Shown here: positions 15,903 through 24,102 of the stretch, piece by piece
How the letters are laid out: each line of letters opens with the position of its first letter
How positions within the stretch are numbered: the stretch's first letter is position 1
NCBI RefSeq assembly: GCF_001642695.1
Contig: NZ_LWCC02000005.1
Location: forward strand, 165,702-198,757
Source: Streptomyces chilikensis
Lineage (GTDB): Bacteria; Actinomycetota; Actinomycetes; Streptomycetales; Streptomycetaceae
DNA: 33,056 nucleotides
Direction: 5' to 3'
Program-made: the position numbers and the translations under genes
The notes under the pieces: model-generated
The model's input: only the letters and a program-made list of their open reading frames with translations
Told to the model about the DNA's origin: nothing
Database searches by the model: none

Positions 15903-16612
15903 CCGTCCCCGCCTCCGGCACCACCACCGCTCCGAACTCCACGACCGCCGGCCTGAGCCTGCTCGACGTCACGCTGGTCCACGGCGACGGCGACACGGCC
16001 GTCACCGCCCTCGACCACGTCACCCTGCGAGTCGCCCCCGGGGAGTTCGTCGCCGTCGTCGGCCCCTCCGGCTCGGGCAAGTCCAGCCTCCTCGCCGTCG
16101 CCGGCGGTCTGCTGCGGCCCACCTCCGGGACCGTCTCCGTGGCCGGCACCGAGCTGACGTCCCTCACCGACAAGCGGCGCACCGAGGCCCGCCGCCGGCA
16201 CATCGGTTTCGTCTTCCAGCAGTCGAACCTGCTGAGTTCGCTGACCGTGAGGGAACAGCTGCTGCTGCCGTCGCACATCGACGGGAGCCTCGACGCGGCG
16301 GCCCGCGCGCGGGCGGACGAACTCGTCGAGGCGGTCGGCCTCCCACACCGCGCCGGCTCCCGGCCCCACCAGCTCTCCGGGGGCGAACGCCAGCGCGCGG
16401 GTCTGGCCCGCGCGCTGATGTCCTCCCCCGCGGTGCTCCTGGTCGACGAGCCCACCTCGGCGCTGGACCGGGCCCGTTCGGCCGAGGCGGTGCGGCTGAT
16501 CGCCGAACAGACCCACGAGCACGGGACGGCGACGGTCATGGTCACCCACGACACGGCGATAATGGACGCTGCCGACCGGGTGTACGAGATGGTCGACGGT
16601 CGCCTGTCCTGA
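15899..16612 (+). CDS. ABC transporter ATP-binding protein (LolD/MacB type)
   Basis: This 237-residue ATPase has Walker A GPSGSGKSS, Q-loop FVFQQSNLLSSLTV, signature LSGGERQRAGLARAL, Walker B VLLVDEPTSALD and the switch His in VTHD. All catalytic residues are intact. The first 18 residues (Thr/Ala-rich) are an extra N-terminal leader ahead of the usual LDVTLVHGDGDTAVTALDHV start; the ATG is fixed by the four-base overlap with the permease stop. With the permease it forms a type VII (MacB/FtsEX-like) transporter. A 59-base gap with a hairpin separates it from the TetR gene, so all three are probably co-transcribed from the operator-flanked promoter at 14656-14702. Confidence 0.95.
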   Translation: MTVPASGTTTAPNSTTAGLSLLDVTLVHGDGDTAVTALDHVTLRVAPGEFVAVVGPSGSGKSSLLAVAGGLLRPTSGTVSVAGTELTSLTDKRRTEARRRHIGFVFQQSNLLSSLTVREQLLLPSHIDGSLDAAARARADELVEAVGLPHRAGSRPHQLSGGERQRAGLARALMSSPAVLLVDEPTSALDRARSAEAVRLIAEQTHEHGTATVMVTHDTAIMDAADRVYEMVDGRLS

Positions 16613-16621
16613 CCGGGGAGG

Positions 16622-16647
16622 CGGTCCGGCCCGCGACACCCGGACCG
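16622..16647 (+). other. Intra-operon hairpin between ABC and TetR genes
   Basis: CGGTCCGG (16622-16629) and CCGGACCG (16640-16647) form a perfect 8-bp stem with a 10-base loop, starting nine bases after the ATPase stop. It may be a partial terminator or an mRNA stability element lowering or separating tetR expression. Confidence 0.45.
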
Positions 16648-16671
16648 TTCACCACCCCGGAGTCCGCCCGT

Positions 16672-17253
16672 ATGCCCAGGATCAACGCCGCCACCGTCGC
16701 CGAGCACCGCGCCCGCCAGCGCGAGGCGTTGATCCAGGCAGCCATCGACCTCCTGGTGAACGAGGGCGCCGCCGCCGTGACCCCCGCGGCGGTCGGCGCC
16801 CGCGCGGGCCTGGCGCGCTCCAGCGTGTACCAGTACTTCGACTCGTCGGCGGCCCTGCTGGCGACCATCGTCGAGGAGGCCTTCCGCCGGTCCGACGAAG
16901 CCCTCGCCCGGGCGATGGCGGACGCGACGGGTCCGCTGGAGCGCGTGGAGGCGTACTTCAGGGAGAGTCTGCGGCTGGGCGCGGAGGGCGCCCACCGGCC
17001 CGCGGCCGCCCTCATGGGCGCGGACCTCCATCCCGCCTGCCAGGAGCGGCTGATGGAACTCCACCTGCGGCAGGTCGCTCCCTTCCGGGCCGCCGTGGGG
17101 GAGATCGGCGTGCCCGACCCCGAACTCACCGCGGACCTGATCGCCGGCATGCTGCACTCCGCCCTGTCCTCCGTCGAGCACGGCACCCCTCTGGAGGCCG
17201 TGACCAGTCGCGCCCTCGCGCTGGTGCACCGGTGCCTGGCCACGGAGGGCTGA
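16672..17253 (+). CDS. TetR/AcrR family regulator
   Basis: The gene encodes 193 residues. The N-terminal helix-turn-helix is clear: QREALIQAAIDLLVNEGAAAVTPAAVGARAGLARSSVYQYFDSSAALLATIVEEAF (about 18-72). The ligand-binding domain follows without a recognisable subfamily. The ATG has GGAG about nine bases upstream. As the last gene of the permease-ATPase-regulator operon it probably represses that operon by binding the two inverted sites around the -10 at 14681-14686, with release by a transporter substrate. This is the standard arrangement for such operons; the actual ligand is unknown. Confidence in the family is high; in the target, moderate. Confidence 0.94.
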   Translation: MPRINAATVAEHRARQREALIQAAIDLLVNEGAAAVTPAAVGARAGLARSSVYQYFDSSAALLATIVEEAFRRSDEALARAMADATGPLERVEAYFRESLRLGAEGAHRPAAALMGADLHPACQERLMELHLRQVAPFRAAVGEIGVPDPELTADLIAGMLHSALSSVEHGTPLEAVTSRALALVHRCLATEG

Positions 17254-17268
17254 CCGGACAGGACCCTC

Positions 17269-17292
17269 GCTCCGGCTCCGGCTCCGGCTCCG
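17269..17292. repeat. GCTCCG hexamer, four tandem copies
   Basis: Four exact copies of GCTCCG lie 16 bases after the tetR stop. Short GC-rich slippage repeats like this are common in the genus; no function is apparent. Confidence 0.8.
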
Positions 17293-17309
17293 GGCCACCG
17301 GTTCCCGGT

Positions 17310-17330
17310 CCGGCCCGCGGTCCGGGCCGG
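17310..17330 (+). terminator. Possible terminator of the ABC-TetR operon
   Basis: CCGGCCCG (17310-17317) and CGGGCCGG (17323-17330) form a perfect 8-bp stem with a five-base loop. A TACGAT at 17334-17339 follows at once and could be the -10 of the pirin gene (ATG 17385), in which case the hairpin overlaps its -35 region. Confidence 0.45.
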
Positions 17331-17384
17331 GCATACGATGGACACCGGACGCGAAGATCACGGGGCGGAAGCGAGGCGGGGCGG

Positions 17385-18713
17385 ATGAGCAACACCGAGG
17401 TGCACCCCCCGGAAGTACTGTGCACGTCCTCGCCGGGGCCCTCCGCCCGGGTGGAGGTCCTGACCCCGCGCTCGGTGCCGCTGGGCGGGCCGCGCGCGAT
17501 GACCGTGCGGCGCACGCTGCCGCAGCGGGCCCGTTCGCTGATCGGCGCCTGGTGCTTCGCCGACCACTACGGCCCGGACGACGTCGCCGGAACCGGCGGC
17601 ATGGACGTCGCCCCGCACCCGCACACCGGCCTCCAGACGGTGAGCTGGCTGTTCACCGGCGAGATCGAGCACCGTGACAGCCTGGGCAGCCACGCCATGG
17701 TCCGTCCCGGTGAGATCAACCTGATGACCGGCGGGCACGGCATCGCCCACACCGAGGTGTCCACCCCGTCGACCACGGTCCTGCACGGCGTGCAGCTCTG
17801 GGTGGCGCTGCCGGCCGAGCACCGCGACGCGCCGCGCGACTTCCGCCACCACGTGCCGGAGCCGGTGGCGCTGCCCGGCGGCGCGGGCGAGACCCGCGTC
17901 TTCCTGGGCTCGCTGCTCGGTTCGACGTCGCCGGTCCCGACGTTCACCCCGCTGCTGGGAGCCGAGCTGGTCCTGGCCCCCGGCGCCACCGTCAGCCTGC
18001 CGGTGGACGAGAGCTACGAGCACGGTCTGCTGCTGGACACCGGTGCGCTGACCTTCCCCGGCGGGCACCGTCTCGCACCCGCGGAACTCGGCTACCTGGC
18101 ACCGGGACACGCCACCGTCGACATCGCCAACCCGAGCGCCGACGAGTCCGCCCGGGTGATCCTGCTGGGCGGACCGCCCTTCGGCGAGGAGATCGTCATG
18201 TGGTGGAATTTCGTGGGCCGTTCGCACGACGAGATCGCCGAGGCACGGGCCGCGTGGGAGGCGCGCTCCGACCGGTTCGGCGTCGTCGAGGGTTACCCGG
18301 GCGACCGGCTGCCCGCGCCCGCCCTGCCCAACATCCGTCTCCAGCCGCGGAGGAACCCGGTGCCCCAGACCCCGCCCGCCCCCGACGGGACCACCCAGGT
18401 CCGTCTCGCCTCCGGGGCCCACCGGTACGAGATCCTGGTGGAGGGCACGGTCGCCGGCTTCACCGAGTTCCGCGACCACGGCGCCCAGCGGGTCTTCTTC
18501 CACACGGTGGTCGAGGACGCCTACGCCGGACGCGGCCTGGCCTCGGTCCTGGTCCGGGAGGCGCTCAACCACGTGCGCACCAGCGGGATGCGCCTGGTCC
18601 CGATCTGCCCGTACGTGGCCAAGTACCTGACCAAGCACGACGGTTTCCGCGACATCACGGACGAGGACACCCGGGAGATCCGGTCCTGGCTGAAGGCGGA
18701 ACTCGGCTCCTGA
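17385..18713 (+). CDS. Pirin-GNAT acetyltransferase-like fusion protein
   Basis: This is a 442-residue two-part protein. Residues about 20-310 are a complete pirin bicupin: PHPHTGLQTVSWLF gives H78 and H80, and GGHGIAHTE gives H122 and E124, the expected iron ligands; VMWWNFVGRSHDEIAEARAAW is the typical pirin C-terminus. After a Pro-rich linker (about 320-343), residues 345-442 form a small YjdJ-type GNAT domain: RYEILVEGTVAGFTEF, then AYAGRGLASVLVREAL (acetyl-CoA loop) and PICPYVAKYLTKH. Pirins act as quercetinases or redox-sensing cofactors; small GNATs of this type have few known substrates. The fusion is continuous with no frameshift. Start at ATG 17385, with GAGGCGGGG before it. Monocistronic by its neighbours. 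Confidence 0.9.
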   Translation: MSNTEVHPPEVLCTSSPGPSARVEVLTPRSVPLGGPRAMTVRRTLPQRARSLIGAWCFADHYGPDDVAGTGGMDVAPHPHTGLQTVSWLFTGEIEHRDSLGSHAMVRPGEINLMTGGHGIAHTEVSTPSTTVLHGVQLWVALPAEHRDAPRDFRHHVPEPVALPGGAGETRVFLGSLLGSTSPVPTFTPLLGAELVLAPGATVSLPVDESYEHGLLLDTGALTFPGGHRLAPAELGYLAPGHATVDIANPSADESARVILLGGPPFGEEIVMWWNFVGRSHDEIAEARAAWEARSDRFGVVEGYPGDRLPAPALPNIRLQPRRNPVPQTPPAPDGTTQVRLASGAHRYEILVEGTVAGFTEFRDHGAQRVFFHTVVEDAYAGRGLASVLVREALNHVRTSGMRLVPICPYVAKYLTKHDGFRDITDEDTREIRSWLKAELGS

Positions 18714-19054
18714 CCCCGGGCTCCGGCGTCGGCGGCGAGCTCGGCGGCCACCGGCGCGATCGATGCCCCGGCGTTCACCCGTGGGTTCCGCCGCACCAGG
18801 CGCACCGCCGGTACGGGCCGGGGTGCGCCGGCCGGACTCCCGGACGAGGGGGTGACGGCGGAACGCGGCGGTGACGGCGGGTCGGCCGCGCGGACCGCTT
18901 CCCCCTGTTCCGCCGTCCCGCCGTCCCGCCCGGCCCCGGTGTTCACCCGGCCGTCGCCCTGCGGCCGGATCGCGGACTTCCCCCGCGCACGGTGAGCAGG
19001 CACGCTCCGGCTGTCCGACTCCAGACGTCGATCACCGTCCTCCGGGAGCGAGTT
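18714..19054. other. Intergenic region with PhoP-box-like motifs upstream of phytase
   Basis: This stretch of 341 bases has no supported gene. Two exact GTTCACC heptamers, the core of the Streptomyces PhoP direct-repeat unit, occur at 18773-18779 and 18941-18947. Their 11-base-spaced partners are weak: 18784-18790 matches 3 of 7 and 18952-18958 matches 4 of 7. The second lies 108 bases before the phytase GTG, a plausible activation distance. No good -10/-35 pair was seen. Confidence 0.4.
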
Positions 19055-20377
19055 GTGAAGACCCGTAACAGCAGACCGCGCGTCCTGTCCGCCGCCGCGC
19101 TGGGCGCCGCCGTGGCGGTGGCGGCCACCACGCTGGCCGCCGCCCCGCCCGCCGGGGCCTCGGACCGGTTCCACGACGGACTCCCCGTCGTCACGCCCCG
19201 CGCGGAGACCGCCCCGGTCTTCGACGACGAGGAGGGCGGCAACGCCGACGCCGACGACCCGGCGATCTGGCGGAACGCGGCCGACCCGGACCGCAGCCTG
19301 GTGATCACCGCGGTGAAGGAGGGCGGCCTGCGCGTCTACGACCTCGACGCCCGGCAGGTGCAGGCCGTCGCCGCTCCCCCGGCCCCCGGTCCCGAGGACG
19401 CCCCGGGCCGGTTCAACAACGTCGACCTGGTGCACGGCCTGCGGCTGTCCTCCGGCCGGGCGGACGTCGCCGTGTCCAGCGACCGCGGCACCGACCGTCT
19501 GCGCTTCCACCGGATCGACGGCGGGGCCGCCGGCGCTCCGCTGACCGACGTCACCGACGCGGCGGCCCCGCGGATCTTCACCGCCTCGCAGGAGGAGGTG
19601 AACGAGGAACGCACCGCCTACGGTCTGGCCGCCTACACCGACCGGCGCACCGGCCGTTCCTACGCCGTGGTCAGCCGGGCGGGGACCACCGAGGTGGCGC
19701 TGCTGGAGCTGGGCGCCACGTCCGCCGGCACGGTCACCTACCGGAAGGTCCGCACCGTCGCGCTGCCCGCCGCGTTCCGTCTGCCCGGCGGGGGTTCCTG
19801 GTCGCCGTGCGGCGAGCCCGGTGAACTGCCCCAGGTGGAGGGCATGGTGGTGGACACCAGGACCGGCACGCTGTACGCCGGGCAGGAGGACGTGGGCGTC
19901 TGGAGGCTCCCCGCCGATCTGCGGGGCGCGCCGCGGCTCCTCGACAAGGTGCGGGAGTTCGGGGTTCCCGCCGCGTACGACGAGGAGAGCGACGAGTGCC
20001 TCCCGGCCGGTGAGGACCCGGGCCTCGGAGGCGCCCGCCTCACGGCCGACGTCGAGGGCCTGACGCTGCTGCCCGGCGGTGCGGGCGGTGCGGGCCGGCT
20101 GATCGTCTCCAGCCAGGGGGACGACACCTTCGCCGTGTACGAGCGCGGCCGTTACGCGGGCGGCTTCCGCGTGGTGGCGTCCGGGGAGCTGGACGGCGCC
20201 GAGGAGTGCGACGGCGCCGCCGTCCTCGACGCCCCGCTGGGCAGCCGGTATCCGGACGGGCTGCTGGTGGTGCAGGACGGCCACGTCTCGCCCGAGGACG
20301 ACGACCGGGAGGCCACGGGCTTCAAGTTCGTCGACCTCGCCGACGTCGAGGCGGCCCTGGGCGAGCGGCGCTCCTGA
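19055..20377 (+). CDS. Secreted beta-propeller phytase (3-phytase)
   Basis: This 440-residue protein has a Sec-type signal: basic KTRNSRPR, a long Ala/Val core, and PAGA before SDRFHDG, so cleavage is near residue 32. The mature part is a beta-propeller phytase: GGNADADDPAIW, VITAVKEGGLRVYDL, FNNVDLVHGLRL, VSSDRGTDRLRFHRID, a central glutamate cluster (ASQEEVNEERTAYGL) and LIVSSQGDDTFAVYER near the end. The Asp/Glu residues of this family bind calcium and phosphate; the enzyme releases phosphate from phytate outside the cell. Start at GTG 19055, with GGGAG six bases upstream; the longer frame would bury the signal peptide. A strong hairpin follows. Possible PhoP motifs upstream fit a phosphate-starvation role. 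Confidence 0.92.
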   Translation: MKTRNSRPRVLSAAALGAAVAVAATTLAAAPPAGASDRFHDGLPVVTPRAETAPVFDDEEGGNADADDPAIWRNAADPDRSLVITAVKEGGLRVYDLDARQVQAVAAPPAPGPEDAPGRFNNVDLVHGLRLSSGRADVAVSSDRGTDRLRFHRIDGGAAGAPLTDVTDAAAPRIFTASQEEVNEERTAYGLAAYTDRRTGRSYAVVSRAGTTEVALLELGATSAGTVTYRKVRTVALPAAFRLPGGGSWSPCGEPGELPQVEGMVVDTRTGTLYAGQEDVGVWRLPADLRGAPRLLDKVREFGVPAAYDEESDECLPAGEDPGLGGARLTADVEGLTLLPGGAGGAGRLIVSSQGDDTFAVYERGRYAGGFRVVASGELDGAEECDGAAVLDAPLGSRYPDGLLVVQDGHVSPEDDDREATGFKFVDLADVEAALGERRS

Positions 20378-20413
20378 GCCCCGCGGCGGAGCCGGGGCCG
20401 GAAGGACCGCGCG

Positions 20414-20442
20414 GCCGGGCACGGCCGTGGGCCGTGCCCGGC
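20414..20442. terminator. Bidirectional hairpin terminator
   Basis: Arms 20414-20426 and 20430-20442 pair perfectly over 13 bp with a three-base GTG loop. It lies between the convergent phytase and SDR genes and can serve both. Confidence 0.85.
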
Positions 20443-20449
20443 GCGGGGG

Positions 20450-21283
20450 CTACCCGGACTCGTCCCCGGCCCTCCCCGGCTCCGCCATCTTCCGGTGGAA
20501 CAGGCCCTTCACCTTGTCCGGCAGCACCTTCTGCACCGTCCCCTGGGCCTTGGTCTGCGCCGAACCCGTGACCAGCTTCCTGCGTCCCTTGGTGACGGCC
20601 TCGAACGCCTGGCGGGCCACCTCGGCGGGGTCGTCCTTCTCCATGGCGCCGATCTTGGTGTCCTCCATGCCCGCGCGGCGGAAGAAGTCGGTGTCGGTGG
20701 GGCCCGGCATGAAGGAGGTGACCGTCACGGCGGTGTCCTTCAGCTCCTCCTGGAGCGCCTGGGCGAAGGACTGCACGAAGGACTTCGACGCGTTGTAGAC
20801 GGACTGGAAGGAGCCGGGCGACAGGGAGGCGATCGACGAGGTGAACAGCAGCCGCCCCTCGCCGCGTTCCAGCATCCCCCGCAGCAGCGGCTTGGCGAGC
20901 AGCACCGTGGAGGTGACGTTGAGGTCGATGACCTCGCGGTCGTCGGCGGGGTCGGTGTCCGCGAAGGCGCCGCCCCGGCCGACGCCGGCGTTGAGCGCCG
21001 CGACGTCCACGGCGAACTCGGCGGCGGCCGCCGCCACCCGGGCGACCTCCTCGGGATCGCGGAGGTCGGCGCGGACCGTGCGCACGTCGGCGCCGGTCTC
21101 CCGCAGCCGGCGGGCGGCGTCCTCGACGGCCTCGTCCTCGGCGTTGATCAGCAGGTCGTAGCCGTGCTCGGCGAACTGGCGGGCGAGCTCGAAGCCGATG
21201 CCGCGTGAGGCGCCGGTGACCAGGGCGACGGGCCGGCGGCTGCCGGGCTCTCCGGGATCGGGTGTGGTGTGGGGGGTGTTCAT
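20450..21283 (-). CDS. Short-chain dehydrogenase/reductase
   Basis: This 277-residue classical SDR has TGASRGIG (23-30) for NAD(P), ALNAG near 96-100, a catalytic Ser in FTSSIAS and YNASK (Y163, K167). The first 17 residues and last 40 (basic, GRRKLVTGSAQTKAQGTVQKVLPDKVKGLF) extend beyond the core; the tail resembles that of SDRs annotated as oxidoreductases near ketoreductase/ceramide-reductase types and may contact membranes. There is no good ribosome-binding site before ATG 21283, and only 28 bases separate it from the end of the upstream phosphatase gene, so it is probably co-transcribed. Substrate unknown. Confidence 0.92.
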   Translation of the reverse strand: MNTPHTTPDPGEPGSRRPVALVTGASRGIGFELARQFAEHGYDLLINAEDEAVEDAARRLRETGADVRTVRADLRDPEEVARVAAAAAEFAVDVAALNAGVGRGGAFADTDPADDREVIDLNVTSTVLLAKPLLRGMLERGEGRLLFTSSIASLSPGSFQSVYNASKSFVQSFAQALQEELKDTAVTVTSFMPGPTDTDFFRRAGMEDTKIGAMEKDDPAEVARQAFEAVTKGRRKLVTGSAQTKAQGTVQKVLPDKVKGLFHRKMAEPGRAGDESG

Positions 21284-21311
21284 GAGAGCGGAGTAACCGC
21301 CCTGGGCCCGC

Positions 21312-24014
21312 TCAACCGCCCGGCCGGCCCGCGTCGTCCGTCCGGCCCGGCCGCACGGCCAGCAGGGCGACGTCGTCGGTCGCGTCGGCGCCCAGGCGGA
21401 TCAGCAGTTCGTCGCAGAGGGTGCCGAGCGGTTCGTGGGCCAGGGCGACGGCCTGGTCGCACAGTCGCCGCAGGGAGTCGTCGAGGTCCTCGCCCCGTCG
21501 CTCGACCAGGCCGTCGGTGAAGAGCAGCAGCGTCGCCCCGGGGGGCACCCGCACCGAGGCGCCTTCGCGGGGCAGGTCGTGGCCGGTGCCGAGCATCAGC
21601 CCGGTGCCGCCCTCGAGCAGGCCCGCCCCCCGGCCGGGGTCCACCAGGAGGGGCGGCAGGTGTCCGGCGGAGGAGAAGTGGAACTCCCACTCCCCCGGCG
21701 GGAGTTCCCTCATCCGGCCGTACACGCAGGTGGCGGTGGCGGCCGACCGCAGGCTCCGGTCGGCCGCGTCGAGGCGGCCGAGCACCTCCTCGGCGGGTTC
21801 CTGCCGGTCGAGGGCGATGCCGCGGAGCATGCTGCGCAGCTGGCTCATGGCGATCGCCGCCTCGAGGTCGTGGCCGGCGATGTCACCGATGATCAGGGCG
21901 GTGTCCCCGTCGGGAAGGCGGAAGCAGTCGTACCAGTCGCCGCCGATCTGGGTGGTGACGGAGGACGTGGCGTAACTCGCGGCGATCTCCAGCCCGGGCA
22001 CCCGCGGCAGGACCGGCAGCAGGTCGCGCTGGAGCCGTTCGGCGACGTACCGGGTTCCCTCGTAGAGGCGGTGGTTCTCGACGGCGAGGGCGACGGAGCG
22101 CACGAGGTCGTCGACGAAGGCGAGGTCGTCCTCGACGAAGGGCCGCGCGGGATCCTCACGGGCGAGGGTGAGGGCGCCGAAGATCTCCCGGCGGGCGCGC
22201 AGCGGGGCGACGACCGCGCTGGAGGCGCCGAACCGTTCGAAGAGCGACCGGTAGCCGGAGTCCAGGCCGCACTCCCCGGGGCGTGACGGGATCCGTCCGT
22301 CGAGCAGCAGCGGGCCGGCGCCGCGCAGGGCGCGGGCGAGGGGACCGCGTGCGCGCTCCGAGACGGACGGGAGACGGCCCTCGAGCCCGCCGGACGCGAT
22401 CCTGCCCCCGTCCCGGTGCATGACGCCGACGCGTTCCACGGTGTCGCCGTCGAGGAGGTCGATGACGCACCAGTCGGCCAGGCGCCTCACCAGGTGTGCG
22501 GAGACGGCGTGCAGGCCCGGGCCCAGGTCGGAGGCGTCCGCGAGTTCGCGGCCGACGTCGGCGAGCAGGCTGAGCCGCCCCGTGGCGGTCGTGGCCGCCG
22601 CGGCCGCCACGGGGCGGCGCGCGAACTCCGGGAGGCCGGGCGGCTCCTCCTCGGCGAGCCGGTGCGGCGGGGGCGGTGGTTCGGGCAGGCCCGTCGGCCG
22701 GACGACCGGCCTGCGGTGGGAGGGGCGGGGCTCCGGCCCGAGGGCGGTGCTGCGGGGCAGCATCTGGCCGATGAACACGGTGTGGCCGTCGGACGTCTCC
22801 TGGGCCTGGATCAGGAGCCGGACGGGCACCAGGTGACCGTCCCGGTGGAGCGCGGGAAGGGGTACGGCCCTCCCCAGGATGCGGGGCCGCCCGGTCAGCA
22901 GCAGCGAGCTGAACGCGGCCCGGTGGCGGTGCCTCAGGTGGTCCGGGATCAGGTCGGTCAGCGGACGGCCGACGAGGTCGTCGGTCTCCCAGCCGAGGAG
23001 ATCGGCGGCGGGGGCGTTGACGGCGACGATCCGGTTGTCGTCGTCGACGACGACGGTGGGCAGGCGGCTGGTGCGGACCTCCTCCTCGTCCCAGGGCATC
23101 AGGTCGAGCGGGCTGTCGGAGGGATCGCGTGGCACCACCGTCCAGGCGGTCGGCAGGGCGCCGTCGAGCTGTCCGGTGATCTGGTCGAGGAACCAGTCCT
23201 GCAGGGCCTGGCTCTGCGGGAGTCCGGGCCGGGTGAGCAGCAGTTCTTCGCGGCCGGCCTCCTCGGCGGTCTCCAGCACCCGGCGCAGCAGCCGGACGGC
23301 GGGTCCGGCGTCCGCGGGGAGGGCGAGGGTGACGGTGCGGACCCCGGCGGCGCCCGGCCGGTCGTCGAGCGCGGCGAGTGCGGCGGCGCTGAGCAGGTTG
23401 TTGGTGTCGTGGGCGGCGAGCAGGTCCTCCGGGTCGACGCCCAGCCGGTCGCCGACGGCTCCGGCGAGGACAAGTTCGCGCAGGACGGCGTGCCGGTGCT
23501 GCTGGGAGGTGACGTGCAGCGCCCCGGGCAGGTCGATCAGCACGACGGGAGCGGTGTCCCGGCCGGTGAGCGGGCGGGGCGGGCCCCAGCGGGAGGGAGC
23601 CTCCGCGCCCCCCTTCTCCCGCAGCAGTTCGAACCAGACCTTCTTCTGCCCGCCCTCCCGGTCGACGCCGTGCCGGTCCGCGAGTTCGGCGACCACGCCG
23701 AGGCCCCGGCCGGTGCCCGCGTTGGGAGGACACTCACGGGGCAGCGGCATGCGGTCGGGTCTTCGGTCGGCGACCTCCACGCGGACCCGCGCCCGGTCGA
23801 CGTGGACCGTCACCTCGGTCTCGGTGCGGGCGTGCAGGAAGCTGTTGCCGGCCAGCTCGCTGACCAGCAGCCGGGCGGTCTCGAGGGTCTCCTCCGGGAC
23901 GGACGCCCGCTCCAGGACGGACACCACGAACCGGCGGGCGGCGGGAACGCTGTCCGGCCGCCGCCCGTCGAACCGCCGGGACGGCGGCGCTCCGGGCGGC
24001 GGCGGACTGTCCAT
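21312..24014 (-). CDS. Multidomain regulatory phosphatase: HATPase, unknown segment, PAS, GAF, PP2C (SpoIIE/RsbU)
   Basis: This is a 900-residue protein. Residues about 20-130 are an RsbW-like HATPase (ELAGNSFLHA N-box, GTGRGLGVV lid). About 150-300 is an unassigned alpha/beta segment starting APVVLIDLPGALHVTSQQH. A PAS domain follows at about 315-415 (TVVVDDDNRIVAVNAPAADLLGW), then a Pro-rich linker, a GAF domain at 485-645, and a PP2C/SpoIIE phosphatase at 665-890 with the metal aspartates in GGDWYDCF, GDIAGHD, FTDGL and TDDVALL. Both a kinase-type and a phosphatase-type output are present, so it could phosphorylate and dephosphorylate an anti-anti-sigma factor in response to PAS/GAF ligands. 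No such factor gene is adjacent; the sigma gene at 30628 is a possible indirect target. Start ATG 24014 lacks a Shine-Dalgarno. Confidence 0.93.
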   Translation of the reverse strand: MDSPPPPGAPPSRRFDGRRPDSVPAARRFVVSVLERASVPEETLETARLLVSELAGNSFLHARTETEVTVHVDRARVRVEVADRRPDRMPLPRECPPNAGTGRGLGVVAELADRHGVDREGGQKKVWFELLREKGGAEAPSRWGPPRPLTGRDTAPVVLIDLPGALHVTSQQHRHAVLRELVLAGAVGDRLGVDPEDLLAAHDTNNLLSAAALAALDDRPGAAGVRTVTLALPADAGPAVRLLRRVLETAEEAGREELLLTRPGLPQSQALQDWFLDQITGQLDGALPTAWTVVPRDPSDSPLDLMPWDEEEVRTSRLPTVVVDDDNRIVAVNAPAADLLGWETDDLVGRPLTDLIPDHLRHRHRAAFSSLLLTGRPRILGRAVPLPALHRDGHLVPVRLLIQAQETSDGHTVFIGQMLPRSTALGPEPRPSHRRPVVRPTGLPEPPPPPHRLAEEEPPGLPEFARRPVAAAAATTATGRLSLLADVGRELADASDLGPGLHAVSAHLVRRLADWCVIDLLDGDTVERVGVMHRDGGRIASGGLEGRLPSVSERARGPLARALRGAGPLLLDGRIPSRPGECGLDSGYRSLFERFGASSAVVAPLRARREIFGALTLAREDPARPFVEDDLAFVDDLVRSVALAVENHRLYEGTRYVAERLQRDLLPVLPRVPGLEIAASYATSSVTTQIGGDWYDCFRLPDGDTALIIGDIAGHDLEAAIAMSQLRSMLRGIALDRQEPAEEVLGRLDAADRSLRSAATATCVYGRMRELPPGEWEFHFSSAGHLPPLLVDPGRGAGLLEGGTGLMLGTGHDLPREGASVRVPPGATLLLFTDGLVERRGEDLDDSLRRLCDQAVALAHEPLGTLCDELLIRLGADATDDVALLAVRPGRTDDAGRPGG

Positions 24015-24073
24015 GCGGACCAGTCTGCCGCCGCCCGGGGCCCGACGCGCGGGACCTCCGCCGTACGGGGGAC

Positions 24074-24088
24074 CCGGGCGGGGCCCGG
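24074..24088 (-). terminator. Weak hairpin after the beta-lactamase gene
   Basis: CCGGGC (24074-24079) and GCCCGG (24083-24088) form a 6-bp stem with a three-base loop, 14 bases beyond the beta-lactamase stop. It is short, so transcription may continue into the phosphatase gene. Confidence 0.35.
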
Positions 24089-24102
24089 CGCGTCCCGGCC
24101 GG

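Noticed and set aside
17269-17292. GCTCCG repeats considered as a CRISPR or regulatory array
   Set aside because: Six-base units without spacers; simple slippage repeat.
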